NCBI GenBank assembly: GCA_027604185.1
Contig: JADGKB010000009.1
Location: 1-64,000 of the forward strand
Direction of reading: 5' to 3'
DNA length: 64,000 bases
Origin: Boothiomyces macroporosus
Taxonomy: Eukaryota > Chytridiomycota > Chytridiomycetes > Rhizophydiales > Terramycetaceae
Positions 20,340 to 33,366 of the stretch are shown piece after piece. The notes below the pieces were generated by a model. That model did not search any database. It saw nothing but the letters and a program-made list of their open reading frames with translations, and had not been told where the DNA came from. Numbering within the stretch: position 1 is the first letter of the stretch; every line of letters begins with the position of its first letter. The translations under genes were made by a program, and so were the position numbers.

Positions 20340-21997
20340 GAATAGGGAAATGGAGCCTGATATAGTTGGGGTCAAGGAACTAAATAGACTGGATCTGGTT
20401 GATCCATAATCCTTCATTTACAAAAAGTTAGTAGTTACCCTGTATTTGGAATGGACTACCAAACCTCCAGACCTCAAACCTATTCTTAAATCCAGATTTC
20501 CTTATTCAGAATTCTACGATTGGTATTAAATGACGGTTTATTAAGAGGTATGTAGTAGTAATAGGGCAATAGCTGCCTGCTGCTCACTGGCAGTTGGCCA
20601 TCTAATACGATCTTTAAAGATCTTTCCTTTTGCAATATTCAGTGCGATTGCCATATTTAACGCTACCTAAATTACTCCTGACTTACATCTCTAATTTTTG
20701 GTTCCGTCATCTGAATGAAATTGTGGTTGAAAAAATTCTGCTTTTCAAGTCTCCAAATGCGAAAAAGACATTTTTGAAAAAAATGGTTTTGACTAGTCAA
20801 AATGGTCAAGCCTTTGGCCTAATTGAGTTGAATCTATCGAGAAAGGCTTCACAAGTTCCTAATGGTGATCAGGCTTCTTTGAATTGTAATGGTTATGCAG
20901 ACACAGACTACAGAGCGGCGATCGAAAAACAGACTTGCACAGACTATCCACAACCACTTGTGAATTTGTGATACATTTAAAACCGGCTTTTCTAATTGAT
21001 AATGGAAACATTAGTGTTCCTTGCTAATAATCCGTTAATTTCCAGCGTGCTTCTTTTTCACCAATTCCTTGAAACACATTTTTAATATAGATGGTGTTAC
21101 AAAAGTCATAGGGCGTTTGAATGGAGCATTGCAATATTGACCACAAATGGGTCAAATGCCTTCACGACTCTTATTCTGTACCACATTGGTGTTTTGTGGG
21201 GGATGATGCGAATTGGTTTGATTCACTCTCCAGATCACAAGTAAACAAAATACTTTAAAAAGTTTCTGCAAATGGACCAACTGACTACAACAGTGTCTTG
21301 AACGGCGCGTATAATCCAAGGATCTGGGTGAATTTTGAAAGTGCAGCGATTATTGATTTTATTACTTATTAGAATTTGGGGTATATGGCTTCTTGAGGGA
21401 AGTATGGCGAAGCTGGATTAAAGCAATAGCCGCAAGTTGCTCAGAAGTTGGACTGTGTGCTGGAGATTGGCGAATATTTGCCAAGGCATAGTTAAGTTTA
21501 ATTGCGATATAAAAGACCTTCTTCAGATTAGATGATATTTTACCATTCCATAATCATGTTCAGACATTTGTGAACTTTTGCAACGTGAATGGCTTATGTA
21601 GTGATATGGCTTGTATAACACATGAGTGCACCGGAAAAAATCCAACTTTCATCCCGAAGGTGAAATATGTGGCTAACAAAACATAAAACGTAAAGTTCAG
21701 ATTGCTCTTTCTGATAGTATGTAATCTCGTGTATATTGAAAAATGTCTACATTAGTTACAAGCGTTAACAATGGATGGCAGATCTTTGACACCACAATAG
21801 AAATGACTAATGCCTGTGCTCAAAATGGCGGAAATACGGAAATGCTCGGCGGATATTCCCATAATTATCTGTGCCAGTTACATACTATGAATGATATTCA
21901 CTCATCAACCAAGTTCAATTGTAGGGTACACTCTGCAAAACTTTCAAACTCAACACCCCAAGAAGCAGCCGCTTGCCTCATGCCCTACTCGCATTAA
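20340..21997 (+). pseudogene. Degenerate coding region, probably a broken cysteine-rich protein gene
   Basis: Between UBP3 and eIF3d, several protein-like stretches in different plus-strand frames are separated by stops and shifts that GT-AG removals of about 20 nt do not cleanly fix. Examples are YLEWTTKPPDLKPILKSRFP (near 20450), GLIELNLSRKASQVPNGDQA (near 20820), HDSYSVPHWCFVGDDANWFD (near 21170), SANGPTDYNSVLNGAYNPRI (near 21270), FCNVNGLCSDMACITHECTG (near 21570) and an 84-aa frame at 21743-21997 (TNACAQNGGNTEMLGGYSHN). The composition is Cys/Asn/Gly-rich, as in secreted proteins. I recognise no family. It could still be a living gene whose splicing I failed to solve. Confidence 0.45.
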
Positions 21998-22101
21998 TAA
22001 AGTGAATCAAACAGTGTGAATAATTAACCCTTTCATGGACTTCAAGAGGTTTAATGTTGTCATCATCTTCACTTTTTTTGGAAAAAAAAAATTTGCACAA
22101 A

Positions 22102-23846
22102 ATGACTAAAAACGAAATTACAATCAACGACAACTCCAACGGGTGGGGACCAAGCAAAGAACTAGTCAACGATATGGGAATGCCATTCGTATTATTCAAC
22201 AAGAGTGAACGGTTGGGTAAAATTGCTGATTGGACAGCACCTACAGAAACAAAAGAAAATACAACCAATGTTCAACGAAAGAGACATCAAATGGACATTC
22301 CTACTCCTACTCCGTTCAACTATCAACCAAATCAGGAAGATGCGTCATTCTCTGTTGTTGACCGTGCTTCAGCAAGTAAATTTGGAATGAAATCATTAAA
22401 ATCAAAGTCTCTACAAAGACAGCCAATGTTAAAGAAAGTCGTTAGATACGCTGAGAAGCAACCTAAAGCCAGAGAAACGTCAATCAAAATTAAAGATTCT
22501 TGGAAACTCATTGACGAATTAGACTTTTTCAGAATGGCGGATTTGTCATTTTATGTAGAAGGTGCTGAAGATATGTACGTATTGAAAATGGAAAAGATGA
22601 GTATTATCCTTGCACTCTTGATATTGATGAAGACAATTCGAGAGTACTATTTGTAGTACCTGATCCAACCTTTTTTTGAATGAATTAATCTCTAGTGCTG
22701 TTCACGGTATGCTCAATTATTATGATAAATCATACGACAAGATTACTACTAAAGCTCCAAAGAAGCTTGCAGCCACCACCAAAGTATTCGTCAATCCAAC
22801 CGCTTCCGATGACGCTATTTTGAAAGAATTGGCAGAAAATGCTACCGAAAAATCAATTATTGCTACCGACACTGTTCTTGCTGCTTTAATGTGTTCACCT
22901 AGATCAATCTATTCTTGGGATATCATTATTTCCAAGAAAGGCAACCAATTGATTTTTGACAAGCGCTCAAGTGGGGTTTTGGGTAACCATTTTGATAATG
23001 ATAGATTATAACACCGTTAATGAAAATGCAGCAGAGCCACCAGTCGAATCCACTGAAAAGGATACCAATATCAACTCTCATGAAGCTTTGGCATCCGAAG
23101 CCACTCAAATTAACAGAAACTTTTCACAACAGGTTGTTAGCGAGAGCACCAGAGTAGTATTCTCTAACCCTCATCCATTCATACAGGGTGACAGCTCGGA
23201 AGCACCGTCTACTGCTTACAGATATAGAAAATGGGATCTTGATGACATTACTCTTTACGCTAGAACCAAGTTGGACGCAGCAATGACAGGAAAAGGAGAA
23301 TCTGCTGAACCAATTAATGAAGTTGTCGACAGTTCATTCCCGCTAAACACTACCCAATTCATCAAGGTTATTGCATTGAACGAGTTTGACTCTCATGCAG
23401 TTGGATCTGGCGGTGCACCAGATTGGACGTCCAAGTTGGATACCCAAAGAGGTGCTGTTATTGCTTCTGAAATGAAAAATAACAGCAACAAGTTGGCAAG
23501 ATGGACCACTGAAGCTATCTTGGCTGGTTGTGACTACATGCGTCTAGGATTTGTTAGCAGATCCTCAGTGAGAGACCGCAAGAGACACCAAATATTAGGT
23601 ACCACTTTGCTTCGCCCAGAAGATTTTGCAGAGCAAATCAACCTGAACATTGGAAATGGATGGGGTATCATTAAAGCATTTGCCGATATCTGCTATGACC
23701 GTTTGTCTGATGGCAAATTCATTTTGATGCGTGATCCTACCAAACCTTTGTTAAGATTGTATCAAGTATCTGTTCAAGCTGCCGAACCAATTGAAATATT
23801 CGAGGAAGCTTTTGAAGAAGATGCTGAAGATGTTATCGATGAATAA
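22102..23846 (+). CDS. EIF3D: Translation initiation factor eIF3 subunit d
   Basis: The spliced protein is about 533 aa. The N-terminus has NDNSNGWGPSKELVND and MPFVLFNKSERLGKIADW. Later blocks are YYDKSYDKITTK, SPRSIYSWDIIISKKGNQLI, YRYRKWDL, KLDTQRGAVIASEMKNNSNK and RDRKRHQILGTTLLRPEDFA, and an acidic tail. Intron 1 is 121 nt (22575-22695), the longest seen here. Intron 2 is 22 nt (22983-23004). eIF3d binds the mRNA 5' cap region within eIF3. Budding yeast lacks this subunit, so its presence argues against a Saccharomyces-like yeast. Confidence 0.94.
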
Positions 23847-23936
23847 AGATGTTATCTTTGCTCCGCTTAAATCAAAATCGCCGAATAGTCATACGCGTAC
23901 TCCGTCTATAAGGCGAAATAATCATCCAGCAATACC

Positions 23937-24125
23937 ATGCTTTCATTTTTTAGATCAACAAAGGCAGCTCCAATTGGTGCTACCACAAACAACTTCCAAC
24001 CTGTTGTCACCGAGCAAAGGTACGATCTTGATCAAGAATTTCTTAAAATCCAACAAAGCAAAAACATTCACCAGAAACTGGATTTGCTGTTGTTGGATTT
24101 AGAAGAGTATATCAATGGCGAATAG
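23937..24125 (+). CDS. Small uncharacterised ORF
   Basis: A 62-aa frame starting MLSFFRSTKAAPIGATTNNF and ending with a leucine-rich amphipathic stretch (IHQKLDLLLLDLEEYINGE). A possible 19-nt GTATAT...AATAG intron overlaps its last codons, which would change the end. It lies between eIF3d and a 39-bp tandem duplication. I recognise no family. It may be a short real gene or the first exon of a longer one. Confidence 0.35.
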   Translation: MLSFFRSTKAAPIGATTNNFQPVVTEQRYDLDQEFLKIQQSKNIHQKLDLLLLDLEEYINGE

Positions 24126-24201
24126 CTTTATACTATAATAAATCACGATTAGCAAGTATTACTCTTTACACGCTTTCCAGACGGTCTGCAAGGCTAATAA
24201 T

Positions 24202-24286
24202 TTCCGCCAAAAGGACAGCAAAAAGATCACTTGCAAAGGATTCCGCCAAAAGAACAGCAAAAAGATCACTTGCAAAGGATTCCGCC
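24202..24286. repeat. 39-bp tandem duplication
   Basis: The unit TTCCGCCAAAAGGACAGCAA (first 20 of 39 bases) occupies 24202-24240. It repeats at 24241-24279 with a single G-to-A difference, followed by the first seven bases of a third copy (24280-24286). The length is a multiple of three, and two plus-strand frames stay open through it, one giving SAKRTAKRSLAKD repeats. No start codon or clear intron links it to a gene. Confidence 0.85.
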
Positions 24287-24353
24287 TCTTTTGGTATTTT
24301 AAATCCCAAAGTCTTTGATCTGTCAAGTACGAAAGAAAAAGTCGGGCCCTAAA

Positions 24354-25049
24354 ATGGCGGCTGTGCATGACAGGCTATTTAAATCAGAGGTGCCCGAGAT
24401 TTTGCACCTCAACCAACAAAATACAATGGACATTTACTCTGGTCAAGATCCAGACTACATCATCTTCACAAACAACTTTTCACAACCAGTGCAAATCTCT
24501 ACTTATACCTCAACACAAGAATTCATGATTAAACCAGGGAGAACCAAAAAATGGAAAGCTGATACCGCAGACTTTCTGTTGATTTATCACCCTGATTGGA
24601 AGCGGTTCAAGCTCGGAATCAATGGAACTATTGGTATATACGTTTTACCTGGCTCACACATCTTTTTCAACAAACCGCAGATTCAACTACCAGATAATGT
24701 ATCCATGATCCCTCATAAACGAAACAGAATTGCAATTCACAACTTATCCAAGCAGGAATTAAACGTCTGGGTTACAACTTGTGCAGCTGGCAATGCGTCT
24801 GGTACTCCACTGGCATTCAAGCAAATTCGCGAGTCCAGCAGAGATCGGCCAGAGTTTATCTTGATCCGCAAAGAAGACGGGGAGGAATTTGGGTTCTTGT
24901 GTCCTCCTGGATTCCAAATTATCGTCAATCCTTTTACAAAGTCATTATTCAAGTCATTATCCCCAATCAAAAATGCTGTAATGGTTTCCACAGCCAAATG
25001 TAGTTCAATTATCACAAACTTTAGAACCTCACTCCTAACTCATAACTGA
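24354..25049 (+). CDS. Hypothetical intronless protein
   Basis: The 231-aa frame begins MAAVHDRLFKSEVPEILHLN and ends FRTSLLTHN. Alternating hydrophobic/polar segments (YIIFTNNFSQPVQISTYT, LGINGTIGIYVLPGSHIFFN, RIAIHNLSKQELNVWVTTCA, PEFILIRKEDGEEFGFLCPP) suggest an all-beta fold with an internal repeat of the form 'N-aliphatic-S-pair-V'. No signal peptide or membrane segment. I do not recognise a family. It converges on UTP20 with 25 bp between the stops. Confidence 0.65.
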   Translation: MAAVHDRLFKSEVPEILHLNQQNTMDIYSGQDPDYIIFTNNFSQPVQISTYTSTQEFMIKPGRTKKWKADTADFLLIYHPDWKRFKLGINGTIGIYVLPGSHIFFNKPQIQLPDNVSMIPHKRNRIAIHNLSKQELNVWVTTCAAGNASGTPLAFKQIRESSRDRPEFILIRKEDGEEFGFLCPPGFQIIVNPFTKSLFKSLSPIKNAVMVSTAKCSSIITNFRTSLLTHN

Positions 25050-25074
25050 CTGTATTTATAATAAATGAAATATA

Positions 25075-28000
25075 TTAGTGTCTTACTCTATGTGATTTTG
25101 ACATTTTCAGCTTCTTTGATGCAAATTCTTCCGCTTTTCTCTTTCTGCTCTTCATCTTCATTTCATTTTTCTTGATTTTCATCTGTGCGCTTGTTTTAGG
25201 GTCTGTAATAGCAAGCATATTTCTCTGCTGTTTCTTTTCTCTTCTTGAATTTTGAATTTTTTCATGGACACTCTGATATACTTCAAGGTATTCGGTAGTT
25301 CCAGCTTGTTTCTGCAAAAGGGCCATGACTTCTGATGCCAACTGTTTCAGATTATCTATATCAAAAGGAATGTACCTGCATCCTCACCTTTGAAGGTTTC
25401 ATCCTTTTCTGTGTAGTACAAAGTAGTCACCATCAATTGCAAGTATTCTTTTGAACTTTCCTTAGGGATCAAATTGAAAACTGCTGCAAACCACTGGAAA
25501 ACGCTGGATCTCTAAATATTAATACAAGGTACCAGGATAATTCCTCTCTTTTTCGCTGCATCTGCCCTGGCTAAATAATACAGACGTTTTGTTAGCCACA
25601 ATAACCCACAAATCTTTCGAGTTTCTTGGCTCTCATCGTGCTCGTCCTCCTCATCTTCAGACTCCTGTTCGTTTGAATCCATAAATGGTATCATTGTTTT
25701 TGCAATAAAGAATAGATTCTTCACAATCTGCTTTGCCAATTGGCTAGTGACATAATCCGAGTCTAATTGATCACAGAATTTTCTTGCCAAGTGCTTCAAT
25801 TTCACTTCCTCATCAAGAACGACATGCGGTTGCTGCTGATTTGAAGATTTGGTAACTACTCTGGTTTCTGGGCTGATATGTGCAAACAATGAGCCAAGAA
25901 GTTGACTGCAGATTAAGCGAATCCATTGATGTGGATGCAACATCAACGCAACGATCTTCTCCCATAGGTCACCATTTTCACAAAACAAGACTGTTGGGTA
26001 AACCTTTAGTATTTTGGATATTGATTTAAGCGCCATGTAACCGATTTCCCACTTGTCCAACTCTTGGTCCAGTTCTGAAATAGCTTCTAGATTTTCATTC
26101 CAGTCATCCAAGCAAATTTGTAGCGCATCATTCAAGTGTTCAAACCATTTCAGGAGCCATAATTTAGATTGTTCTCCAAATGCTTCGACTAAAATTCCAA
26201 TTAATTGGCAGGATATTAATTGCATTTCACTTTGTCCTTGGCCAAACCATTTCGAAACCAATTCAATATGCTTTTCCATTTTGTTCACACCAATTCTTAT
26301 CACGGTAGCCTTGATTAGATCTGCAGCCATTTCTTTGCATTTAGCAGACTCGTCGTTGGCTAGGGACATGATAATGGCCAATAGCAACATGTCAGAATGC
26401 TCATTAAACACTTCATCGCTTAGTTTAACCGCAGCAGTTTTGAAGAATTCAAGAACAGACAGACGACCACTTTCAAATTCATACTCTAGATTTGATACCA
26501 AGTAAGACATTAGCTTTTTCATTCGAGCATTTCCATGAGGATAGTCGACCAAGAATTGCATAAATGATGATCGACATAAATCCCGAACTTGACCACTCTG
26601 ACTAACCACCAAAACTTTGGCCACTTTGTCCATCAAGTCATACATTTCATTGGATATTATCTTCCTTGAGAGAATAGCACGAATTAGTGAGAAAGTATTC
26701 GATTGTTTGTTTTGATCCTCCAAGTCTGGTCCTAACAATCCAAGGAGTGCAATAATTGGTTTTTCTGGGACTTTGACCTGTTTACAATCTCGAAGCACGA
26801 TTGTCAATAATTTAAAGCATTGCTGAATCAATTCACTATCAGTGGATCCAGATTTGGCTATTATTTGAAAAATCCTCTTGACCGCCACAGGTATGGTGTC
26901 TGGTAGATTTGGAAGTGGAGCTTTGATGATCAGCGAGAATATTTTAACCGCTAAAACTGTTATGGATGCATATTTGGAGTATAGAGATTTGCCCAAGTGA
27001 TTTACCAGCGGATCGAGCAGCTGCAAATGTTTTTTATCGTTCAAAACAATCCTCTCCCTTTTCAAACTAGTCAGCAGCAAGGAGAGACCAAATTCAATGA
27101 ATAGATGAACATTTGATTCATAATACTTCATAGTGACGGTCGCATCCGAACGTTTAAGCTGAACTTTGATGTGCTTATTAGTCGAGTCTTTTTCGTGAAT
27201 GTCAGCTTGAGCAAGAGGTAAACTTTCGGATAGCAATTGATGAACAAATACCATGAATTCTTCAATATTAACCGATGGGTTGGAATTTAAACCCAAAGCA
27301 ATTTTTCTAAACAATTCCTCCAGTTGCCTAATGACTTTAATTTGATTAGCTTCAAGCATCTGAGCTTTAATCGGTAGCAATATCTCTTTGAGTTCCCCAA
27401 AAGACATCAACCGTGAGAGATATTCCAGTGTGTCATAACTTTTAGTTGTTTTAATTTCTCGCATCTTTCCTTTTAATTCTTGGACTTCTCTCTCCTGGCC
27501 AGTTTCACCAAAAATATCGTGCATAGAAATTTCAACAATTGGCTTCACACAGTTGTTGATTGATTCTACAGGAAATTTGTCCACATTTTCAGCCATTATA
27601 GCATGCAATGTGTATCCAAGTACATGCAGTTGGTAACCTCTCTTTAAAGCAGTCTGCAGTCCCTGAATAATGTACAACAAGTAATCTGGACCAAGCATTG
27701 TGGATATTGTGACCAGGGTGGATCGGCAGCTATCTCTGGTAGATTGTAAGTGAGATGATAGGATATTGCAAAGAGTTGTAATCAGTTTAGGTAAATGGAT
27801 ATGCAGAGACTTTTGGGGCAATAATTTGAGTAATTTTGTGATAGAAATTGCTAAAGGTGTTCTAATTGGAATGGTTTCATCATTTTTCACATCCAATAAT
27901 CGCTGCAAGTTTGGTAAGAGCTTTTGTGTAACAACACTGTGGACCTTTTCTGCTTCATCTTGGGTTTGATCAACTTCCATCTCACTCGAATCATCTTCAT

Positions 28001-31000
28001 CGCCATCTTCCTTTGGCTCTTCGTCTTTGGAAATGATATCTTCCGAAGCATCTTTTGGCAATTCCATTTTAAAGTGAAAGTTATCCAATATTTGAATAAC
28101 CAATCTAATCAATACTTTTTCGAGATCTGGTTTGAGTGTAAAGCAATTCATAAATCTTTTCAAACTAGCATAGTACTGTCCCCATTTTAAAACTCCGCAC
28201 AGAGCTCCAATTGTTGTCACGGCCTCGTTGATTACATTATGGTCATGGGTACGGCTAGATTCGAAAATAAAATGAGCAACCATAGACACAAAAATGTTGG
28301 AAACGTTATTTGGTGAAAGCTTATGCTCTTGAGCCATTTGAGCCAAGAATCGTAATGCTCGAAGACGTCTATGAACTTGCAAGTGAGTGATGTTGCTAAA
28401 GAAATTGGTTTCATCATCGCTTTGAATACCTAAAAGACACACCATATCCTGAAACTCTGGAAGTGCTTGATGTAATTGAACCAAATATCCAAGTAGGATA
28501 ATAAACTCTTGTCTTACCACTAAAGTGGGCAATTTTATCCCCTTCTTCAATTCAGGGAAAATCAGTCGCAAGATATAGTTTTTGTAATTATTAGATTCTC
28601 CTTCGTCCTGAACTTTGACAGATCTTTCAATGAACCGTTTGATTCCAAAAGATGCGGCTGTTCTAATTGAGAATTCTTCTGGATCTTTCACAAAGAACAC
28701 AAAATTGTAAAGCAATGGCTTCCAGCTTATCAAATCCAAAGTCTTGTAGTCATGTTGATTGATTTGTGTATATGACTGGAATCGGCGTTCGAAATCGGGC
28801 TCGTCCATTCTCTTCAACGACTGTGCATTGAGATTTTCCAAATGATTATAAGCATTCACTAATTCAGGCTCTTTTTGACTGAATACTTTGAATACGTTCA
28901 AAAGTTCACTTCTGGCTTCCCTAGTTTCCAGCACAGAAAAAAGTTGAGAAATTGGTTGGTAATAATGTGTGTCAGAAGGTTTTGATATTGGGAGGAACGG
29001 AATGAAATGCCTAAAGATTTGCAGAATTTCGACTTTGGTAGATTCTGGTACTGCCTTGACACTGCTCTTGAGGAATGGCATCAAAATATTCACCAGCTTT
29101 TCTGCGACACTACTTGATTCGACAAACGAGCTTACACGAGATAATAGTCTGATAATTCTTGTAGAAATGTTATCTCTATTCAACTTTGCATTGCTTGACT
29201 TGTCTTCAAAGTTTAATGTAAGGACATATTCACACTTTTCTAGAAGAATGGCCAGATCTCCTTTCAGTAATTTCTCTACAATTTTCCTTTCAGGGAATTC
29301 GTCATGCAAGTCTTGGATATTTTCCACAATATTGAGAACAAAGGACACTACAGTCTCCTGTACTTTCTTTGCTCCAAGTAACATAATCAAACCACGAATC
29401 AGCCCTCCATTAAACTGCTTCAAATATTCGACATAGTTGATGTGTTTTGACCAGGCTCCAATAAGCTCCATTACAGCACTGGGCGCTTGAGTATTTTCAA
29501 TTTCAAACTTGTCAACTCTAGAATCAATCACACTTGTGAAAATCTGTGGAATGTAGACAGTGAAGTCAAAATCCACATCGATTGAAAATAAAATAGTAAG
29601 CCGTTTAAGTGCGAGCAATCTAATTTGTCTAGCTTGAGTTTTGATAAAATCTTCATCTTGATCCAAGTTCACCAATTCTTCGGAATAATGGAGCAAATTT
29701 ATAATGGTAGACATAATGGATGGTAAACAAGGCTGAACCAATGTGCGTAATTGCTTAATGAAATCTTCCAGTACTGTGAGGAACCCAATCTGCTTCTTCA
29801 ACGAGGAAATAGAGCCCAATTTTAAATCAGGAACAACGTGATATTCCTTTACTTCTGATTGCCCAATGAGCAACTTGAATGGTTCAAGCATTAGATTCAT
29901 CATTTCAATTCGTTCAGATTCATGCATAGTTGCTAGGAAATTAAAAATAGCAGTTCTTCTGGCTTTGATTCCAGTTTTGGAAGAGTTTCTACCTTTTCTG
30001 CTGACAATTTTCCCATACAGTATCCGAAGAACTACAATGACCAACTTTTCATATTCATCATGATTTAGCTGGGTCTTTACGTGTGTAATGTCCACCGCTG
30101 CAAGTGTATCGCGTAAACGTTCATCTGATACCAACCCATTTAGTTCCTCTGCATATTTCACCATCCCCTGATACTGCCAAGTGTATATACAATCCAATGC
30201 AAGCTGCTGTAGTTTTCCATCACCATTTGCCAAAAGGTTAAGGAAGCTGCTGTATAAAGTTTCATGTAGATGCATTTTTCTTGGCTTTTTCTGCTTTGAG
30301 AACATTGTCAAATAGGCAGATATCTTTCTTCTGGCATGAGTTGTACCACTTTCTTCATCAGAATCAAACTCTTGATTAAAGATATTCAAGAATAGCGGTA
30401 CAATGAAATTCGAATGCGCTAGCATCACAGAAGGCATCTCCCCAAGGGATTTGATTAGTAATGTATAAATATTTGTAAAGTCAACCATTGGCGATTCTGG
30501 TAGAGTATTGTTGAAGAATACTTGTAGATTGAACAGTGCAAGATTAGCATAGGAATCCACTACAAAGTTCCAAGTTCGATTCCAATCATTGAGATTTGTG
30601 CATTCAAAGGACACTAGTGGTGCTTTCCTTTTGTCGATTTTTGTCAAAGGTGGTGCAGAGATTTTCTGTAGTGATAAAGGTGGTGGCTGTTCTGCTCGAC
30701 AGACGTTTTCCAAACAAGATTTGAAGCAACTCCAAAATAACTCAGAGTTGAAATTAGCACACACCACTAAAGTTTGGGTTACTTGTGGCCACAGTGGGGC
30801 AAAGTTTACACTATACTGTGCCAAACAGAACTTGGGGATAACAAATAGATATTGAGGAGGAATACAATTGCTAGTGAGTAAAGTTTCTAGCTTTCGTAAT
30901 AATATTGGCTTTTCTCTTTCATATTCAATTGAATTGGGTGTGCTTTCCAATTGACAGCATATTTCGAAAACACTACATGGGCCAGAGTATGAACTGGTTG

Positions 31001-33092
31001 GTAAAACTTCAGCAGCGGTAAACAATGCAAGGATTTTCATAGTTTCTAATCTAATATTGGAGTCAAATGAAGCGATATTTGACTTTAAAGTAACTAGAAT
31101 GCTATCCAAACAACCGCTGTCCAATAGTTCTGGGTAGATTGGCTTTAATGCTTCATAGACGGAGAACATGCCCTTCAAGTAACCAACGTTGGATGCACAT
31201 TTTGGTAGCATTTTCAAAACTGTAGGCAGGAAATCCTTCAACGACTCAACATTTCTAGTTTTGACTGAAAAATCCCCTACTTTTGTTACCAAGTGACCAA
31301 CAAGACTTTGCAACACCTGCATTCGTTCTCCTTGTAAAATATCGGCATCGTACTGAGAATCATCGCCTTTTTCAATGATTTTCAGTAATTTGATAATCAA
31401 ACTTGTTACAATTCTGAAATATTCTGCAAATTCAAATTCAAAGTATGACAAAGCCGACAAGCAAGAATAAATTGTTCCTACATTTTCAATTTCGTCTTCG
31501 GATATTGAATTACTAAAATGAACCGACTCTAATTTCTTTATCACTAATCCAGGGATTACACTGTTCTTGATTAGTCCATTACTGGCGATCAATGAATGAG
31601 TGGTTGTATGCAAAATTGTCCTTATTTCATGGTGTTCGAAAAGACATGAAAGAAATGTTATACAAGATTTGCAATCGTGATCCCAATTATCTTGAATCAT
31701 TCTAAGTAAGATTAGTTGTACCTTAAAATATCGGGAAGTAATAACCTGCCAAAATATTGATAGGATTTGTCCAGTAAAAAGTTGTAAAATTCAATTGAGA
31801 GCCTGGTATTCTACCGTCAAAACTGAGCTACCTTTACACCAGAAACTCTATCCAATAGTTTCTTACTGGCCAATGTTTCCGGCAGAGGGCTGGATAACAA
31901 AAATACTGCAAACAACTTTAGTCCACCCCGCACCAAGTCATTTTGCATGGAAAAGGTTTCTTTGTCGGAATCTAAATTAATCAAGAGTTACATTTTGCGA
32001 GAGTGTAGTCGTTAACAAGCTGAATGCGATCCAGCAATTCTTTGTAGTTGGCTATTCTAGTTCCTTTTCGGAGTCCAGTCCAAATAGTAAGCAAATCAAT
32101 TATTACACTTAGTTCTTGGGTTTTTTCATTTCGGATCAGTTCATCCAATATTTTGTAAATGGTTAGCCAAAAGTCTGTCATAGTTTCCTTAGATCCAAAA
32201 TGACCAATGAGAATAAATAGTTTTTCGAGCACAGGTTTGGTCGTTTGAATTGACTTGAAACTAACTTCAATCAAGGCTTGAATGATAAGCGGGCTTCTGG
32301 AATAGAATTGCTGATTCACTTTAAGAGTTTCAAAGAACACCATGGCAACTGATTCAATATAAACGTTATGCTTAACAGGCTCTGAATCTTCCCCTTGTGG
32401 TATTTCATCAATATCCATTTCATTGTCCAGAGTACCCAAAATGTACTGGTAAATGCTGCTTGGCTGCTTGCTTTTACGTAATATGAATCCAAACGCTTCA
32501 CTCGCGAACAATCTGATATGTAGCTTTTCATTTCTAAATAATGGCATGAATATATCAAATATCTTGTCCAAATCCTCTGTAAGTTGCGTTTGCAGATATT
32601 TGAAAATAGTTGAAATCGAGGTGAATATTACGTCTAGAATTTCGGGTGGTGTTTTGTAGTTGATGATTGAGACTATCTTGGTTAATACTGGGGGAATAGA
32701 GCCATAGACTTCTGATTGCAAATCCTGGATTAAGGCGATGAGTAATCTGATATCAGTTAATGATTACGATAAAATAGGTTCAATACAGGATTCGTGGTCT
32801 AAATACTGGATGGAGATTTCAACAATCTGGTCCTTGTGGTATAATATTTCTACCAAAGATCTTGAAATGCTTCTTATCTGTTGCTGGTATTCCCTGTATT
32901 CATTCGTCAAGTTCAACTCGAGATATTTGTCATATTCACTCATGAAAAATGATTCTGTTTCCTCCTGCTTTTGAACTTTATGAATATTGATTTTCACATC
33001 TTTGATTCTATCATTGAAAGATTGAAACTAGTCTTAATTTAAATTACTTTGAAACGGTTTGAGCCATGTTTGTTCAACTGTTTGACTTCCAT
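25075..33092 (-). CDS. UTP20: Utp20, giant HEAT-repeat protein of the small-subunit processome
   Basis: The spliced protein is about 2,624 aa, close to yeast and human Utp20. It starts MEVKQLNKHGSNRFKFQSFN and is helical-repeat throughout. It has acidic linkers (near DEEPKEDGDEDDSSEMEVDQ and NEQESEDEEDEHDE) and a basic tail (KMKSRKRKAEEF). Seven introns of 20-21 nt sit at the two ends: four of them near 33030, 32750, 31967 and 31775, one near 31710, then near 25510 and 25360. The central exon of over 6 kb is uninterrupted. Utp20 supports 18S pre-rRNA processing. A run of T lies directly upstream of the ATG. Confidence 0.94.
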
Positions 33093-33366
33093 TTTGTTGT
33101 GAAAAAAAAAAGAAAAAATAAAAATAAACTGGCTGATACAGAGTGACTTGGTTTGGCCAGGCCGTTTATATCGCACCCCAGAACATCATCGTCTGAGTTT
33201 GGAAATATTCGCAGAGTATCGTTGGCAGAGTTCAGGTTGTAATTTTTTGATTCCATCACAGCACAAACTGTCAACGAATATATGAATAATAAGTTTTTAT
33301 TAACTTTTCCTAAATAAATCCTTAAATGATGCAAAATTAAGTTTAAATGCTAAGTTAGAAACAATC

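Noticed and set aside
25512..31700. A transposon or viral polyprotein for the 2,062-codon frame
   Set aside because: The helical-repeat composition, acidic linkers and end exons match Utp20 in length and layout, with no polymerase or integrase motif.
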